A stretch of DNA of 64,000 bases, taken from contig CAWKNX010000003.1 in the NCBI GenBank assembly GCA_963851085.1, positions 124,001 to 188,000 on the forward strand. Reading direction: 5' to 3'. A model generated the notes under the pieces. That model searched no databases and was not told the origin of the DNA. It worked only from the letters and a program-made list of their open reading frames with translations. Positions 54,562-64,000 of this stretch are shown here, one piece after another. The number at the start of each line of letters is the position of its first letter. Positions within the stretch are counted from its first letter, which is position 1. Made by a program: the position numbers and the translations under genes. Source of the stretch: DATFVJ01 sp963851085. Its GTDB lineage: Bacteria > Actinomycetota > Actinomycetes > Streptosporangiales > Streptosporangiaceae.

Positions 54562-54726
54562 CTACCGAGCATCGCCGCCCGGCCATCGCCTGGCAACACC
54601 CCCCGTGAGGGCGGGAACACAGCGCCCGGGAAGTGAATGGCCTCCGGGCTTCCGGCGGAAAGCTGCTGGCTGCCGGAGCGTATTCCGTTTCATCGAGCTT
54701 TACGGCACGCCAGTCATCCCACGCGT

Positions 54727-54760
54727 CCGCGAACTCCTCGCGTGAGCGAGGAGTTCGCGG
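54727..54760. terminator. 15-bp terminator hairpin with GTGA loop
   Basis: CCGCGAACTCCTCGC, GTGA, and the exact complement form a tight stem. Part of the sequence (AACTCCTCGCGTGAGCGA) is repeated again directly to the right. It terminates the small membrane-protein gene that ends at 54809. Confidence 0.82.
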
Positions 54761-54808
54761 AACTCCTCGCGTGAGCGACTCCGGTCCGCGCGCTTGCTGC
54801 TACTCAAA

Positions 54809-55054
54809 TCAGTCGGGCTGGGACCGTGGTTGCCGTCGCCGCCCGAAGACGAAGTATGCGAGTGGCGCCGCCCCGAAAGAGTTGACAACTACCACCACCG
54901 GAGCCCATATCCATTTCGAGCCTCGGATCTGGCTCGCTGGCCGACGCTTGATGTCGATAAGTGCCGCCGTTTTGAGGATGCCTTCGGCAGCTGCCGCGGC
55001 AATGATCAGCCGACGGCTGCGCACGCTGAGATCACTCCACTTCCGGGCAGCCAT
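54809..55054 (-). CDS. Small PLDc_N-like membrane protein
   Basis: An 81-residue protein with two helices: RRLIIAAAAAEGILKTAALI and WIWAPVVVVVNSFGAAPLAY, ending FVFGRRR. The layout of two helices with VNSFG and the closing FGRR resembles the phospholipase D nuclease N-terminal (PLDc_N) family of small actinobacterial membrane proteins. The start at 55054 follows a GGAGGGT ribosome-binding site. Function unknown. Confidence 0.75.
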   Translation of the reverse strand: MAARKWSDLSVRSRRLIIAAAAAEGILKTAALIDIKRRPASQIRGSKWIWAPVVVVVNSFGAAPLAYFVFGRRRQPRSQPD

Positions 55055-55333
55055 GACACCCTCCGCGTACGTGGCAAGGACCCCTGACGTCCGCACTTTA
55101 CATCGCTTAGCCAGCCCCCACCACCTGCCCATCCTCCCGATGGGCGCAACCCTCCGTCCCGATCGTTGATGGTGCTTGACGCACCCGAGTCGCCTGATTG
55201 GCGGACGTCGCCTCGGTGCCGGCCAAGGCACGGCCATCCAGATCAGGGCTGCCCCACGTGCTGACTCTGCCCGCACCCGCCGGTGACCGGCAGCGGCCGC
55301 CAGCTAGATTCCGCCCCACGGTCTTCGGCGGGT

Positions 55334-55605
55334 TTACGCGGCGTACCCGGTGGCCTTCTCCACCACCATCCGCACCACCACGCGGACGGCGCCAGGCCGG
55401 TCCTCACCAGGGTCCTTGCCGTCGTACTTCCAGGACAGCCTTGCCGTCGTACTTCCAGGACAGCTGAGTATCGACCCGCCGGCCGACGTCAGGCGTCATC
55501 GACACCCGGCCGCGCAACTCGGCGTAGTTCTCCGGGTCCGACGAGTCGAGCACGGTGACACTGACCCGCGGGTCGCGCCGCATATTGCGGGTGCTTCACG
55601 CCAGG
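55334..55605 (-). pseudogene. PPOX-class F420-dependent enzyme fossil, broken by 25-bp duplication
   Basis: The reverse strand reads MRRDPRVSVTVLDSSDPENY, AELRGRVSMTPDVGRRVDTQ and LSWKYDGK, then the frame breaks. Removing one copy of an exact 25-bp tandem repeat (55414-55438 and 55439-55463) restores DPGEDRPGAVRVVVRMVVEK, ATGYAA and the stop at 55334. This is the C-terminal half of TIGR03618-type F420-dependent pyridoxamine-phosphate-oxidase-fold enzymes. The N-terminal half is missing beyond 55605. A clear slippage lesion. Confidence 0.75.
55414..55463 (+). repeat. 25-bp exact tandem duplication
   Basis: The unit CCTTGCCGTCGTACTTCCAG-GACAG occurs twice in direct succession. Twenty-five is not a multiple of three, so it breaks the PPOX frame. 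Likely replication slippage. Confidence 0.9.
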
Positions 55606-55863
55606 TGTATCTGGCCGCACCGATCCGGCTCTATCAATGCAGGAGGCCAGATCCGTGAGCAGTGGGGTGTCGCCGTGGCGCTTGAACGGGGCCTGGCATC
55701 GGGCCCCCCGCTTTGGGCGGTCCGCGATGGCGGCGGCCACGGCTGAACTTGAACGGGCGAGCTCAGCGGTGGGCTCACCGCAGCGGGCTGGTGATGAGGT
55801 CTTGTTTTGTGTGGCGTGGCGCCGCCGCGGTGGACGTGGGGGTTGCCGTATCGGGGAGGGACC

Positions 55864-57807
55864 ATGACGTACACGACGGCCGGCCTGACGAACGGCGGCA
55901 AGACCGCCCATTACCAGATCCAGTATGACGACAGCCTCTCGCAGGCCGACGGGATGGATCGGGCCAACGCCCTGATCGCTGTCTGCGAGCGCGACTACGC
56001 CCTGATGTCAGGCTGGTTCGACGACATCGCCCTTAACGTCGGCATCCCGGTCACGGTCCAGATCGCGCCTGGTCCGTACGCCAGCGCCGGCTGGGGCCCT
56101 CCGATTACGCTCAAGCCCGGCAACGGCTCGTCGATCGCGGTCGTCCGCTACCTGCTGGTGTCCGAGGTGACCGAGATGTTCATGCAGGCCCAGAACAAGG
56201 GCTGGTTCGGGGCGGGTAATGAGGGCAGCGCCGGCGAAGGGCTGTCGCGCTTCCTGGCCGGGCAGTTCCTGATCGCCAGCGGCCTCGGCGTCACCGAGCC
56301 GGGCTTCGCGCTGGCCAACAGCTGGATGAGCACCCCGCGCGCCGACTACGTCAACAACATTGACGTGCTCGACCACGGCATCGACGCCAAGACCGGCTGC
56401 GCGATCCTGTTCATCTACTACCTGCACACCCAGCTCGGTTACAGCATCAAGAGCATTATCGCCGCCGCCGCCTCCGAGCTCTCTGGCGTCTACAAGAACC
56501 TGACCGGCGATCCGGGCGACCCTTTCCAGCCGTTCAAGGGACTCCTGGACACTTACTTCCCCGGCACAGCGACTATCCCCGGCAGTAACCCGGATAACCC
56601 GTTCCCGCTCGGGCCCTACCGCCGCTTGCCGCAACGTGTCGGTGACCTTGACGGCGACGGCCAGGACGAGATCGTCGTCTCGAGCCCGTGGGGCATTGGC
56701 ATCCTCAAGGAGGAGGGCGGGACGATGACCGCCTTGATGCTGGCCCCGAACGGCACGCGCTTCGGCGGGTGGCTGCTCAACACCGCCGACAACCACTTCG
56801 GCCCTGTTGCTGACTTCGATGGTGACGGCCGCGCCGAGATCCTGGTCACCAGCCCGTGGGGAATCGGCTTCCTCAAGCTGGCCGGCGGCACACTGACCTC
56901 GACCTGGATGGCCGCCAATGGCACGGCGATCGGCGCCTGGACCCTGAACACCGCTACGAATCAGTTCGGCCCGGCCGGTGACTTCGACGGAGACCGCGCC
57001 GTCGAGCTCTTCGTCTCCGACGTCCACGGCGTCGGCCTGCTCAAGCTGGCCGGGGGCGGGCTGACCGCCCCGATGGTCCAGCCAAACGGGACGCGGTTCG
57101 GCGGGTGGAACGTGCAGACCGCGGTCAACCAGTTCGGGCCGACGGCTGATTACGACGGCGACGGACGGGCCGAAATGCTGGTCACGAGCCCGTGGGGGAT
57201 CGGGGTCCTCAAGCTGGCCGGGAACACGATGAACGCCCTGATGCTGCAGCCGAACGGCACCCGTTTCGGCGGCTGGCTGCTGAACACGGCCGACAACCAG
57301 TTCGGCCCGGCGGCGGACTACAACGACGACGGCGCCGCCGAGCTGTTCGTCTCGAGCCCGTGGGGGATCGGGGTCCTCAAGCTGGCCGGGAACACGATGA
57401 ACGCCCTGATGCTGCAGCCGAACGGCACCCGTTTCGGCGGCTGGCTGCTGAACACGGCCGACAACCACTTCGGCCCGGCGGCCGACTACAACGACGACGG
57501 CGCCGCCGAACTGTTCGTCTCGAGCCCGTGGGGCGTCGGGGTCCTCAAGCTGGCCGGGAACACGATGAACGCCCTGATGCTGCAGCCGAACGGCACCCGC
57601 TTCGGCGGCTGGCTGCTGAACACGGCCGACAACCACTTCGTCGATGACGGCAGATTCGCCGACGGCGCCGGGGAAGTCCTGGTCACGAGCCCGTGGGGTC
57701 TCGGCATCCTCGCCCTTAGCGGCAACACGATGACTTCGCCAATGCTCCGGCCCAATGGGACGCGCTTCAACGGGTGGCTCCTGAACACGGCGGACAACAC
57801 GATTTAA
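55864..57807 (+). CDS. Seven-repeat FG-GAP/VCBS-like protein with unknown N-terminal domain
   Basis: A 647-residue protein; ATG 55864 follows GGGGAGGGA. Residues 1-250 form an unknown domain (MTYTTAGLTNGGKTAHYQIQ, RYLLVSEVTEMFMQAQNKGW, GEGLSRFLAGQFL) without signal peptide. Residues 260-647 hold seven 56-residue repeats, each D-x-DGDGRAE-x-x-V-x-SPWGIG-x-LKLAG followed by NGTRFGGWLLNTADN. The Asp-rich loops should bind calcium and the repeats should form a beta-propeller. Repeats 4-6 are nearly identical at DNA level. The function is unknown; cell-surface recognition is plausible. Confidence 0.85.
   Translation: MTYTTAGLTNGGKTAHYQIQYDDSLSQADGMDRANALIAVCERDYALMSGWFDDIALNVGIPVTVQIAPGPYASAGWGPPITLKPGNGSSIAVVRYLLVSEVTEMFMQAQNKGWFGAGNEGSAGEGLSRFLAGQFLIASGLGVTEPGFALANSWMSTPRADYVNNIDVLDHGIDAKTGCAILFIYYLHTQLGYSIKSIIAAAASELSGVYKNLTGDPGDPFQPFKGLLDTYFPGTATIPGSNPDNPFPLGPYRRLPQRVGDLDGDGQDEIVVSSPWGIGILKEEGGTMTALMLAPNGTRFGGWLLNTADNHFGPVADFDGDGRAEILVTSPWGIGFLKLAGGTLTSTWMAANGTAIGAWTLNTATNQFGPAGDFDGDRAVELFVSDVHGVGLLKLAGGGLTAPMVQPNGTRFGGWNVQTAVNQFGPTADYDGDGRAEMLVTSPWGIGVLKLAGNTMNALMLQPNGTRFGGWLLNTADNQFGPAADYNDDGAAELFVSSPWGIGVLKLAGNTMNALMLQPNGTRFGGWLLNTADNHFGPAADYNDDGAAELFVSSPWGVGVLKLAGNTMNALMLQPNGTRFGGWLLNTADNHFVDDGRFADGAGEVLVTSPWGLGILALSGNTMTSPMLRPNGTRFNGWLLNTADNTI
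57181..57640 (+). repeat. 168-bp near-identical repeats within FG-GAP gene
   Basis: The same 168-nt unit recurs at a spacing of exactly 168 nt (for example CTCGAGCCCG at 57351 and 57519). The copies differ by only a few bases, indicating recent duplication or gene conversion. Confidence 0.9.
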
Positions 57808-58083
57808 GCAGGGCCCAGCTGCAGACGGCACGGGGAAGCCGGTTCGGCCCGCACGCAGCAAACCGCGCAGCGCCCGCGCAGCGCCCTGTGTGAAGAGCTG
57901 CCTGAGCGATCAGGGCAAGGAACTTTCGGGAACTTCCGCCCGGATCCCCCTTTCCCTCCCCCTGCAGGGGGAGTCGCACGAAGTGACTCTTGAGTAACTT
58001 CATGGCATGGAGCCTCAGATCGTCGCAGCGGGGCGCGCTTGCCGCCCGGTGCACGCGGGCCGCTCCGGGCGGGCGCGTGGCAG
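57808..58083. other. Intergenic stretch with 18-bp palindrome
   Basis: CTCCCCCTGCAGGGGGAG (57958-57975) is a perfect palindrome, 150 nt downstream of the FG-GAP gene. It may form a hairpin or bind a dimer. No gene is supported. Confidence 0.55.
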
Positions 58084-58371
58084 ATGACATCACCCCGACG
58101 CATCCAGCTACGCCGTACCCGTGGCTGGCGCAAGCCACCAGGCGCGGTCGTGGTGTCTCGCCCGTCACGGTGGGGCAACCCGTACCCGGCCGCGGTCCAC
58201 GGCCGGGACGAAGCGGTCCGCCTGTACTACGAGCACGTCCTCACCGAGCCCGGCCTGCTGGCCACAGCCAGCGCGGAACTCGCCGACCGGGATCTCGCGT
58301 GCTGGTGCCCGACCGGCGAGCCGTGCCACGCCGATCTGTTGCTCTACGTGGCGAACACAGAGCCACCATGA
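58084..58371 (+). CDS. DUF4326 protein
   Basis: A 95-residue protein: MTSPRRIQLRRTRGWRKPPG, VVSRPSRWGNPYPAAVHGRD, then LADRDLACWCPTGEPCHADL. These W-G-N-P and CWC-x-x-x-x-x-CHAD motifs define DUF4326, a small zinc-binding-like family found in phages and actinomycetes. Function unknown; a metal site formed by the Cys and His is likely. Start ATG 58084 is preferred because upstream sequence is not conserved. Confidence 0.87.
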   Translation: MTSPRRIQLRRTRGWRKPPGAVVVSRPSRWGNPYPAAVHGRDEAVRLYYEHVLTEPGLLATASAELADRDLACWCPTGEPCHADLLLYVANTEPP

Positions 58372-58642
58372 GCCGTCGACGCCACGGCGGTTACGTTTGA
58401 GGGTGCGGGATCGGGGCCGGGCAGACACACCGGTGCTCTCGACCCCCGGGCTCTTCCGCTCGCCGGCCCCCGGGGACACAACGACCCAGGTCCCAGGGAT
58501 CCGGGGCCTTTGGCCCTGTCCTGGCCGCATTGAACCGGAAGCAATAGTTAATTGTAGGGACCTTTAGCCGTAACCGTCGGCCAGGTCTTGACTACGGGCG
58601 CGATCGCTTGCTGCGCCGGTAGGTCCTAGGCAGGAGATAGCA

Positions 58643-60457
<1,815 letters not shown>

Positions 60458-60678
60458 GGGGCCGCTGCGCCGACGACCTCACGGGGGCCTATCGCCACCT
60501 CCGGTCCATCCGGCCGCCCGGCGGAGTCACGTCCGGCCGGCGCTCCCCGTCAGGACCGACAAGACAACCAGGATCCCGAACGGCTGCGCGGCGTGGCACA
60601 GTCCGGATCCGCCGTGCCCGTCTTGACGGTTGCCGGTGGGCTACGCGCTGCACCTGTGGGAGGTCAATCCGGGGCCGG
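60458..60678. other. Intergenic stretch between converging genes
   Basis: Nothing recognised. A 12-nt partial match to the dispersed 16-mer lies near 60579. Confidence 0.5.
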
Positions 60679-61881
60679 TCAGGTGAGGGTGCGGAAGAAT
60701 TCCCGTACATCGGTGGTGAGGAGGTCGGGAGCTTCGAGGGCGGCGAAGTGGCCGCCGCGGTCGAACTCCGACCAGCGGACGACGTTGTTGGCCTTGTCGG
60801 CGAACGGGCGGATGGAGATGTCGGTGGTGAAGACCGCCACTGCGGTCGGTACGGTGGAGCGCTCCTTGGGCATCCACATGCCCGGGTCGTTGAACCGCTC
60901 GTAGTAGGTGTGGGCGGCCGAGCCGGCGGTGGCGGTGAACCAGTAGATGCTGACGTCGGTGAGGATCCGGTCGCGGTCGACGGCGTCTTCGGGCAGTTTG
61001 GCGGCCGGGTCGGTCCACTCCTGGAACTTCTCGACGATCCAGGCGAGCAGCCCGGCCGGGGAGTCGACCAGCGACTGCCCGATGGTCTGCGGCCGCGTGC
61101 CCTGGATCTGCATGTATGCCCCGGAGCGCTGCTGCCACTCCTTCATCGCGGCGAGCCGGCCGCGTTCAGCCTCGGTCATCGCGGCCATGTCGGCCGGATC
61201 GCCGGACGGGAAGGTGACCAGCGCGTTGACGTGGACGCCGATGACCCGGTCCGGGGCCGCACGGCCCATCAGCGGGGCGATGAAGGCGCCCACGTCCCCG
61301 CCCTGCACGCCGTAACGGTCGTAGCCGAGCCGCGCCATCAGGCCGGCCAGCGCGGCGGCGGTTCGGCTGTCGGTCCAGCCGGTCTCGGTCAGCGGTCCGG
61401 AGAATCCGTAGCCGGGCAGCGACGGGATCACCAGGTGGAAGGCGTCGGCCGGGTCGCCGCCGCGGCTGGCCGGGTCGGTGAGCGGGCCGATCATGTCGAG
61501 GAACTCCACGATCGAGCCCGGCCAGCCGTGGAGCAGCATCAGCGGTGTGGCGTCCGGTTCGGCGGATCGCACGTGCAGGAAGTGCACGTCGGCTCCGTCG
61601 ATCGTGGTGCTGAACTGGGGGTGGGCGTTGAGCGCGGCCTCGTGGGCGCGCCAGTCGTACTCCGTGGCCCAGTAGGCGGCAAGCTCACGCAGGTAGGCAG
61701 TGGGGACGCCACGCTCCCAGCCGGCGCCGGGCAGGTCGCGGGTCCAGTGGGTCCGGGCCAGCCGGTCGCGGAGGTCGTCGATGTCGGCCTGCGGGACGTC
61801 GATGCGGTACGGCCGGATACCGGCATCGGCGGCGGTGTGGGTGGCAGTCTGCTGCGGCGAGGCGATGGCGTTGTTGGTCAT
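60679..61881 (-). CDS. Epoxide hydrolase, EHN alpha/beta-hydrolase
   Basis: A 400-residue hydrolase. Residues 20-130 are the EHN domain (GIRPYRIDVPQADIDDLRDR, LPGAGWERGVPTAYLRELAA). Then HGWPGSIVEFLDMIGPL oxyanion region, nucleophile Asp196 in YGVQGGDVGAF, and the catalytic His in FDRGGHFAALEAPDLL. It opens epoxides to diols. It is divergent from a WYL-domain regulator 63 nt away, so the regulator likely controls it. Start ATG 61881. Confidence 0.95.
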   Translation of the reverse strand: MTNNAIASPQQTATHTAADAGIRPYRIDVPQADIDDLRDRLARTHWTRDLPGAGWERGVPTAYLRELAAYWATEYDWRAHEAALNAHPQFSTTIDGADVHFLHVRSAEPDATPLMLLHGWPGSIVEFLDMIGPLTDPASRGGDPADAFHLVIPSLPGYGFSGPLTETGWTDSRTAAALAGLMARLGYDRYGVQGGDVGAFIAPLMGRAAPDRVIGVHVNALVTFPSGDPADMAAMTEAERGRLAAMKEWQQRSGAYMQIQGTRPQTIGQSLVDSPAGLLAWIVEKFQEWTDPAAKLPEDAVDRDRILTDVSIYWFTATAGSAAHTYYERFNDPGMWMPKERSTVPTAVAVFTTDISIRPFADKANNVVRWSEFDRGGHFAALEAPDLLTTDVREFFRTLT

Positions 61882-61944
61882 GCGTCTGAAGGTAGAGATA
61901 ATTGATGTCAGGTTCTGGCACCAATTGGCTGGAAGAATGAAAAC

Positions 61945-62913
61945 ATGCTGGAGACCTCGGCCCGCCTGCTCCGCCTGTTGTCCCTCCTCCAGTCCCGGCG
62001 CGACTGGCGGGGCACCGAGCTCGCCGAGCGGCTCGGCGTCGGCCTGCGGACCGTGCGGCGCGACATCGACCGGCTGCGTGACCTGGGTTATCCGGTGGAC
62101 GCGTCACCGGGCGCAGCGGGTGGTTACCGGCTCGGCATCGGCGCCGCCCTGCCGCCGCTGTTGCTGGACGATGAGGAGGCGGTAGCGGTGGCGATCAGCC
62201 TGCACACGGCTGCGACCGGCAGCGTGGCCGGGCTGGAGGAGACCTCGCTACGCGCGCTGACCAAGCTCCAGCAGATGCTGCCGTCCCGGCTCCGACACAA
62301 GATCACCGCCTTCCACACCACAACGGTCCCACTGACCGGACCGGGATCCTCGCCTGACACCGTGGACCCCGACCTGCTGACCGCCATCGCCGTGGCCTGC
62401 CGGGACCAGCGGCGGCTGCGCCTGTGTTATCTCGGCCGGGACGGGGCCACCACCCGCAATGTCGAGCCGCATCGCCTGGTCCACACCCCACGCCGCTGGT
62501 ACCTGCTGGCCTGGGACACCGATCGCGGCGACTGGCGAACCTTCCGCCTCGACCGAATCAAGGGGCCGCTGAGCCCACCCGGTGCCCGCTTCACGCCACG
62601 TCCGCCGCCCACCGGTGACGTGGCGGCATACGTCTCGCAATCCATCTCCTCCGCCCCCTACCGCTACCAGGCACGCATCCTCATCCACGCTCCCCTCGAG
62701 GACGTCGCCCCGCACACCTCCCCCGCAGCGGGCCGGCTGGAAGCCATCGACCAGCACACCTGCATCCTCCACACCGGATCCAACTCCCTCGACGAACTCG
62801 CCGTCCACATCGCCGTCAAGGGCTTCGACTTCCAAGTCCTCGACCCACCCGAGCTCATCCCCGTCCTGCACGCTCTGGCCGAACGCCTCCGCAAAGCCGC
62901 CGACGCCTCCTGA
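61945..62913 (+). CDS. HTH-WYL transcriptional regulator
   Basis: A 322-residue DeoR/YafY-type regulator. The HTH is LLRLLSLLQSRRDWRGTELA, ERLGVGLRTVRRDIDRLRDL. The WYL domain follows (RLRLCYLGRDG, VEPHRLVHTPRRWYLLAWDT, WRTFRLDRIKG), and a C-terminal ligand- or oligomerisation part ends in HALAERLRKA. WYL domains bind nucleic-acid or nucleotide ligands. It is divergent from epoxide hydrolase and the next gene follows after 39 nt. Confidence 0.94.
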   Translation: MLETSARLLRLLSLLQSRRDWRGTELAERLGVGLRTVRRDIDRLRDLGYPVDASPGAAGGYRLGIGAALPPLLLDDEEAVAVAISLHTAATGSVAGLEETSLRALTKLQQMLPSRLRHKITAFHTTTVPLTGPGSSPDTVDPDLLTAIAVACRDQRRLRLCYLGRDGATTRNVEPHRLVHTPRRWYLLAWDTDRGDWRTFRLDRIKGPLSPPGARFTPRPPPTGDVAAYVSQSISSAPYRYQARILIHAPLEDVAPHTSPAAGRLEAIDQHTCILHTGSNSLDELAVHIAVKGFDFQVLDPPELIPVLHALAERLRKAADAS

Positions 62914-62952
62914 TGGTCGGTTGCCTACGCCGCCGATGGCAGAGTGGGTCGC

Positions 62953-64000
62953 ATGGACGGTTTGGTGCGGGCCGGCTTTGAGGATGTCGCGCTTGTGTTC
63001 CGGCGGCAGTTGCGGCGTACGACGGGCGGCGCGGCCGTCGGGGTCTATTACCGCGGTGAGCTCGTTGTCGACCTGTGGGGCGGGTGGCGTACCGAGGATG
63101 AGCCATGGCAGCGCGACACGCTGGCGATGTGCTTCAGCACGACGAAGGGGGTCGTCTCCACGGCACTGCACCTGCTCGCCGACCGGGGGCAGATCGACTA
63201 CGACGCGCCGGTCGCGGCGTACTGGCCGCAGTTCGCCCAGGGCGGCAAGGAGCACATCACGGTGCGCCAGGTGCTCACCCATTCGGCTGGCCTGCACCGG
63301 ATGCGCACGCTGGTCGACCGCGCGCAGCGGATGCTCGACTGGGAGTACATGGTGGCGGCGCTTGAGCGCGCCGAGCCGGCGTACGAGCCGGGCAGCCGGC
63401 ACGGCTACCACGCGCTGACCTACGGCTGGCTGGCCGGGGAACTGGTCCGCCGGGTGTCGGGGCGGCCGATCGCGCAGTTCGTCGATGAGGAGCTCGCCCG
63501 CCCGCTCGACCTCGACGGGCTGTATGTCGGGTGCCCGCCCGAGCAGCGCGGCCGGATCGCGCCGCTGGCTCCGATGGCCGCCCCGCTGGGCCGCCGGCTG
63601 GGCTTGCAGCCGGGTGCGGTGATGGGTGGCCCGGTCGGCCGGATCCCTGCGCTGCTGGGGCTGCCGGTCAGCCCGCGCCGGTTCGTCAACGCACTGTTGC
63701 CGCGCGGCATCGAGGACGTGCTGTGGGGGCCGGAGGTGATGGACGCCGAAATCCCGGCGGCGAACGGGTTCTTCACCGCCCGGTCGCTGGCGAAGCTGTA
63801 TGCGATGCTGGCAGGCGGCGGGGAGGTCGGCGGCGTGCGGCTGCTTTCGCCGCAGACCGTGCAACGGATTGCCGTGGTGCACTCCCGCGGGCCCGACCTC
63901 GTCCTCGTCCTGCCGATGGGGTGGCGGCTCGGCTACCACGCCGCGTTCACGACGCGCGGCACAGTGCGCGGCGGGTTCGGCCACTTCGGGTTCGGCGGGT
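62953..64000 (+). CDS. Serine hydrolase (beta-lactamase/EstB-like), partial at right edge
   Basis: The frame starts at ATG 62953 and stays open to the window end (349 residues visible). Motifs are CFSTTKGVVSTALHLLADRG (Ser-x-x-Lys), GYHALTYGWLAGELVRRVSG (Tyr-x-His-like) and FGHFGFGG near the end (His-x-Gly). This is the class-C beta-lactamase-like esterase/DD-peptidase fold. No signal peptide is visible, so a cytosolic esterase such as EstB is favoured. It follows the WYL gene at 39 nt. Confidence 0.9.
   Translation, partial: MDGLVRAGFEDVALVFRRQLRRTTGGAAVGVYYRGELVVDLWGGWRTEDEPWQRDTLAMCFSTTKGVVSTALHLLADRGQIDYDAPVAAYWPQFAQGGKEHITVRQVLTHSAGLHRMRTLVDRAQRMLDWEYMVAALERAEPAYEPGSRHGYHALTYGWLAGELVRRVSGRPIAQFVDEELARPLDLDGLYVGCPPEQRGRIAPLAPMAAPLGRRLGLQPGAVMGGPVGRIPALLGLPVSPRRFVNALLPRGIEDVLWGPEVMDAEIPAANGFFTARSLAKLYAMLAGGGEVGGVRLLSPQTVQRIAVVHSRGPDLVLVLPMGWRLGYHAAFTTRGTVRGGFGHFGFGG

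Noticed and set aside
57181..57640. Possible CRISPR array
   Set aside because: The repeats are 168 nt, coding, contiguous and without spacers.
56008..57861. 617-codon leftward frame with repeats
   Set aside because: Antisense of the FG-GAP repeat gene; the repeats come from the forward gene.

Overview
The window is GC-rich, actinobacterial DNA. Codon third positions are almost always G or C, GTG and TTG starts are common, and stop-start overlaps of 4 nt (ATGA or GTGA) link many genes. Family content (tyrosine integrase with XRE and zinc-ribbon partners, GTP-type PckG, WYL regulator, DUF4326, PPOX/F420 enzyme remnant) fits a filamentous actinomycete such as Streptosporangiales or Streptomycetales. 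Genus cannot be fixed from sequence alone. No rRNA, tRNA or CRISPR array was recognised.

Layout. 1-13.9 kb is a decayed mobile or accessory zone. It holds an integrase/XRE/zinc-ribbon operon, a second integrase fossil, a secreted protein, an orphan Pycsar-type membrane effector in unusually AT-rich DNA, GNAT and VOC genes, a membrane-anchored sensor-like protein, a scrambled TraA/TrwC-like relaxase fossil, a padR-pentapeptide-ABC exporter operon and a broken serine recombinase. 14-23.6 kb has divergent phzF/lysR, an internally deleted PLP dehydratase, MazG, a nuclease-helicase of the DUF2075 type, VapBC lying against a helicase fossil, a hemolysin-III protein and an adenylate kinase paralogue. 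23.7-32 kb is mainly metabolic and transport: MaeB-type malic enzyme, GyrI-like, SRPBCC, an oxidoreductase and an MMPL transporter. 32.1-37.5 kb is one reverse-strand operon of six genes, each overlapping the next by 4 nt: ECF sigma factor, membrane protein, ABC ATPase, ABC permease, membrane protein and a truncated sedolisin. 37.9-42.5 kb carries membrane proteins, a flavin monooxygenase and a multicopper oxidase with two inserted metal-binding modules. 43.2-50.5 kb is a cluster of kinase-like, YbhN-like, OpuBC-like and four PAP2-type genes, half of them damaged. 50.8-64 kb has a cold-shock fossil, a secreted Ig-repeat protein, an IS701 fossil, an amidase, a PPOX fossil broken by a 25-bp duplication, a seven-repeat FG-GAP protein, DUF4326, pckG, an epoxide hydrolase divergent from a WYL regulator, and a partial serine hydrolase.

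More than a dozen genes are visibly broken by frameshift, nonsense change, internal deletion or truncation. Either this is a decaying plastic region, or some single-base frameshifts are assembly errors. Larger lesions (internal deletions, the inverted relaxase segment, the 25-bp duplication) are harder to explain as errors. The best leads for unusual biology are the orphan PycTM-like effector with its neighbouring membrane sensor, the nuclease-DUF2075 protein, the sigma/ABC/sedolisin operon, the PAP2-kinase cluster, and the metal-module multicopper oxidase.
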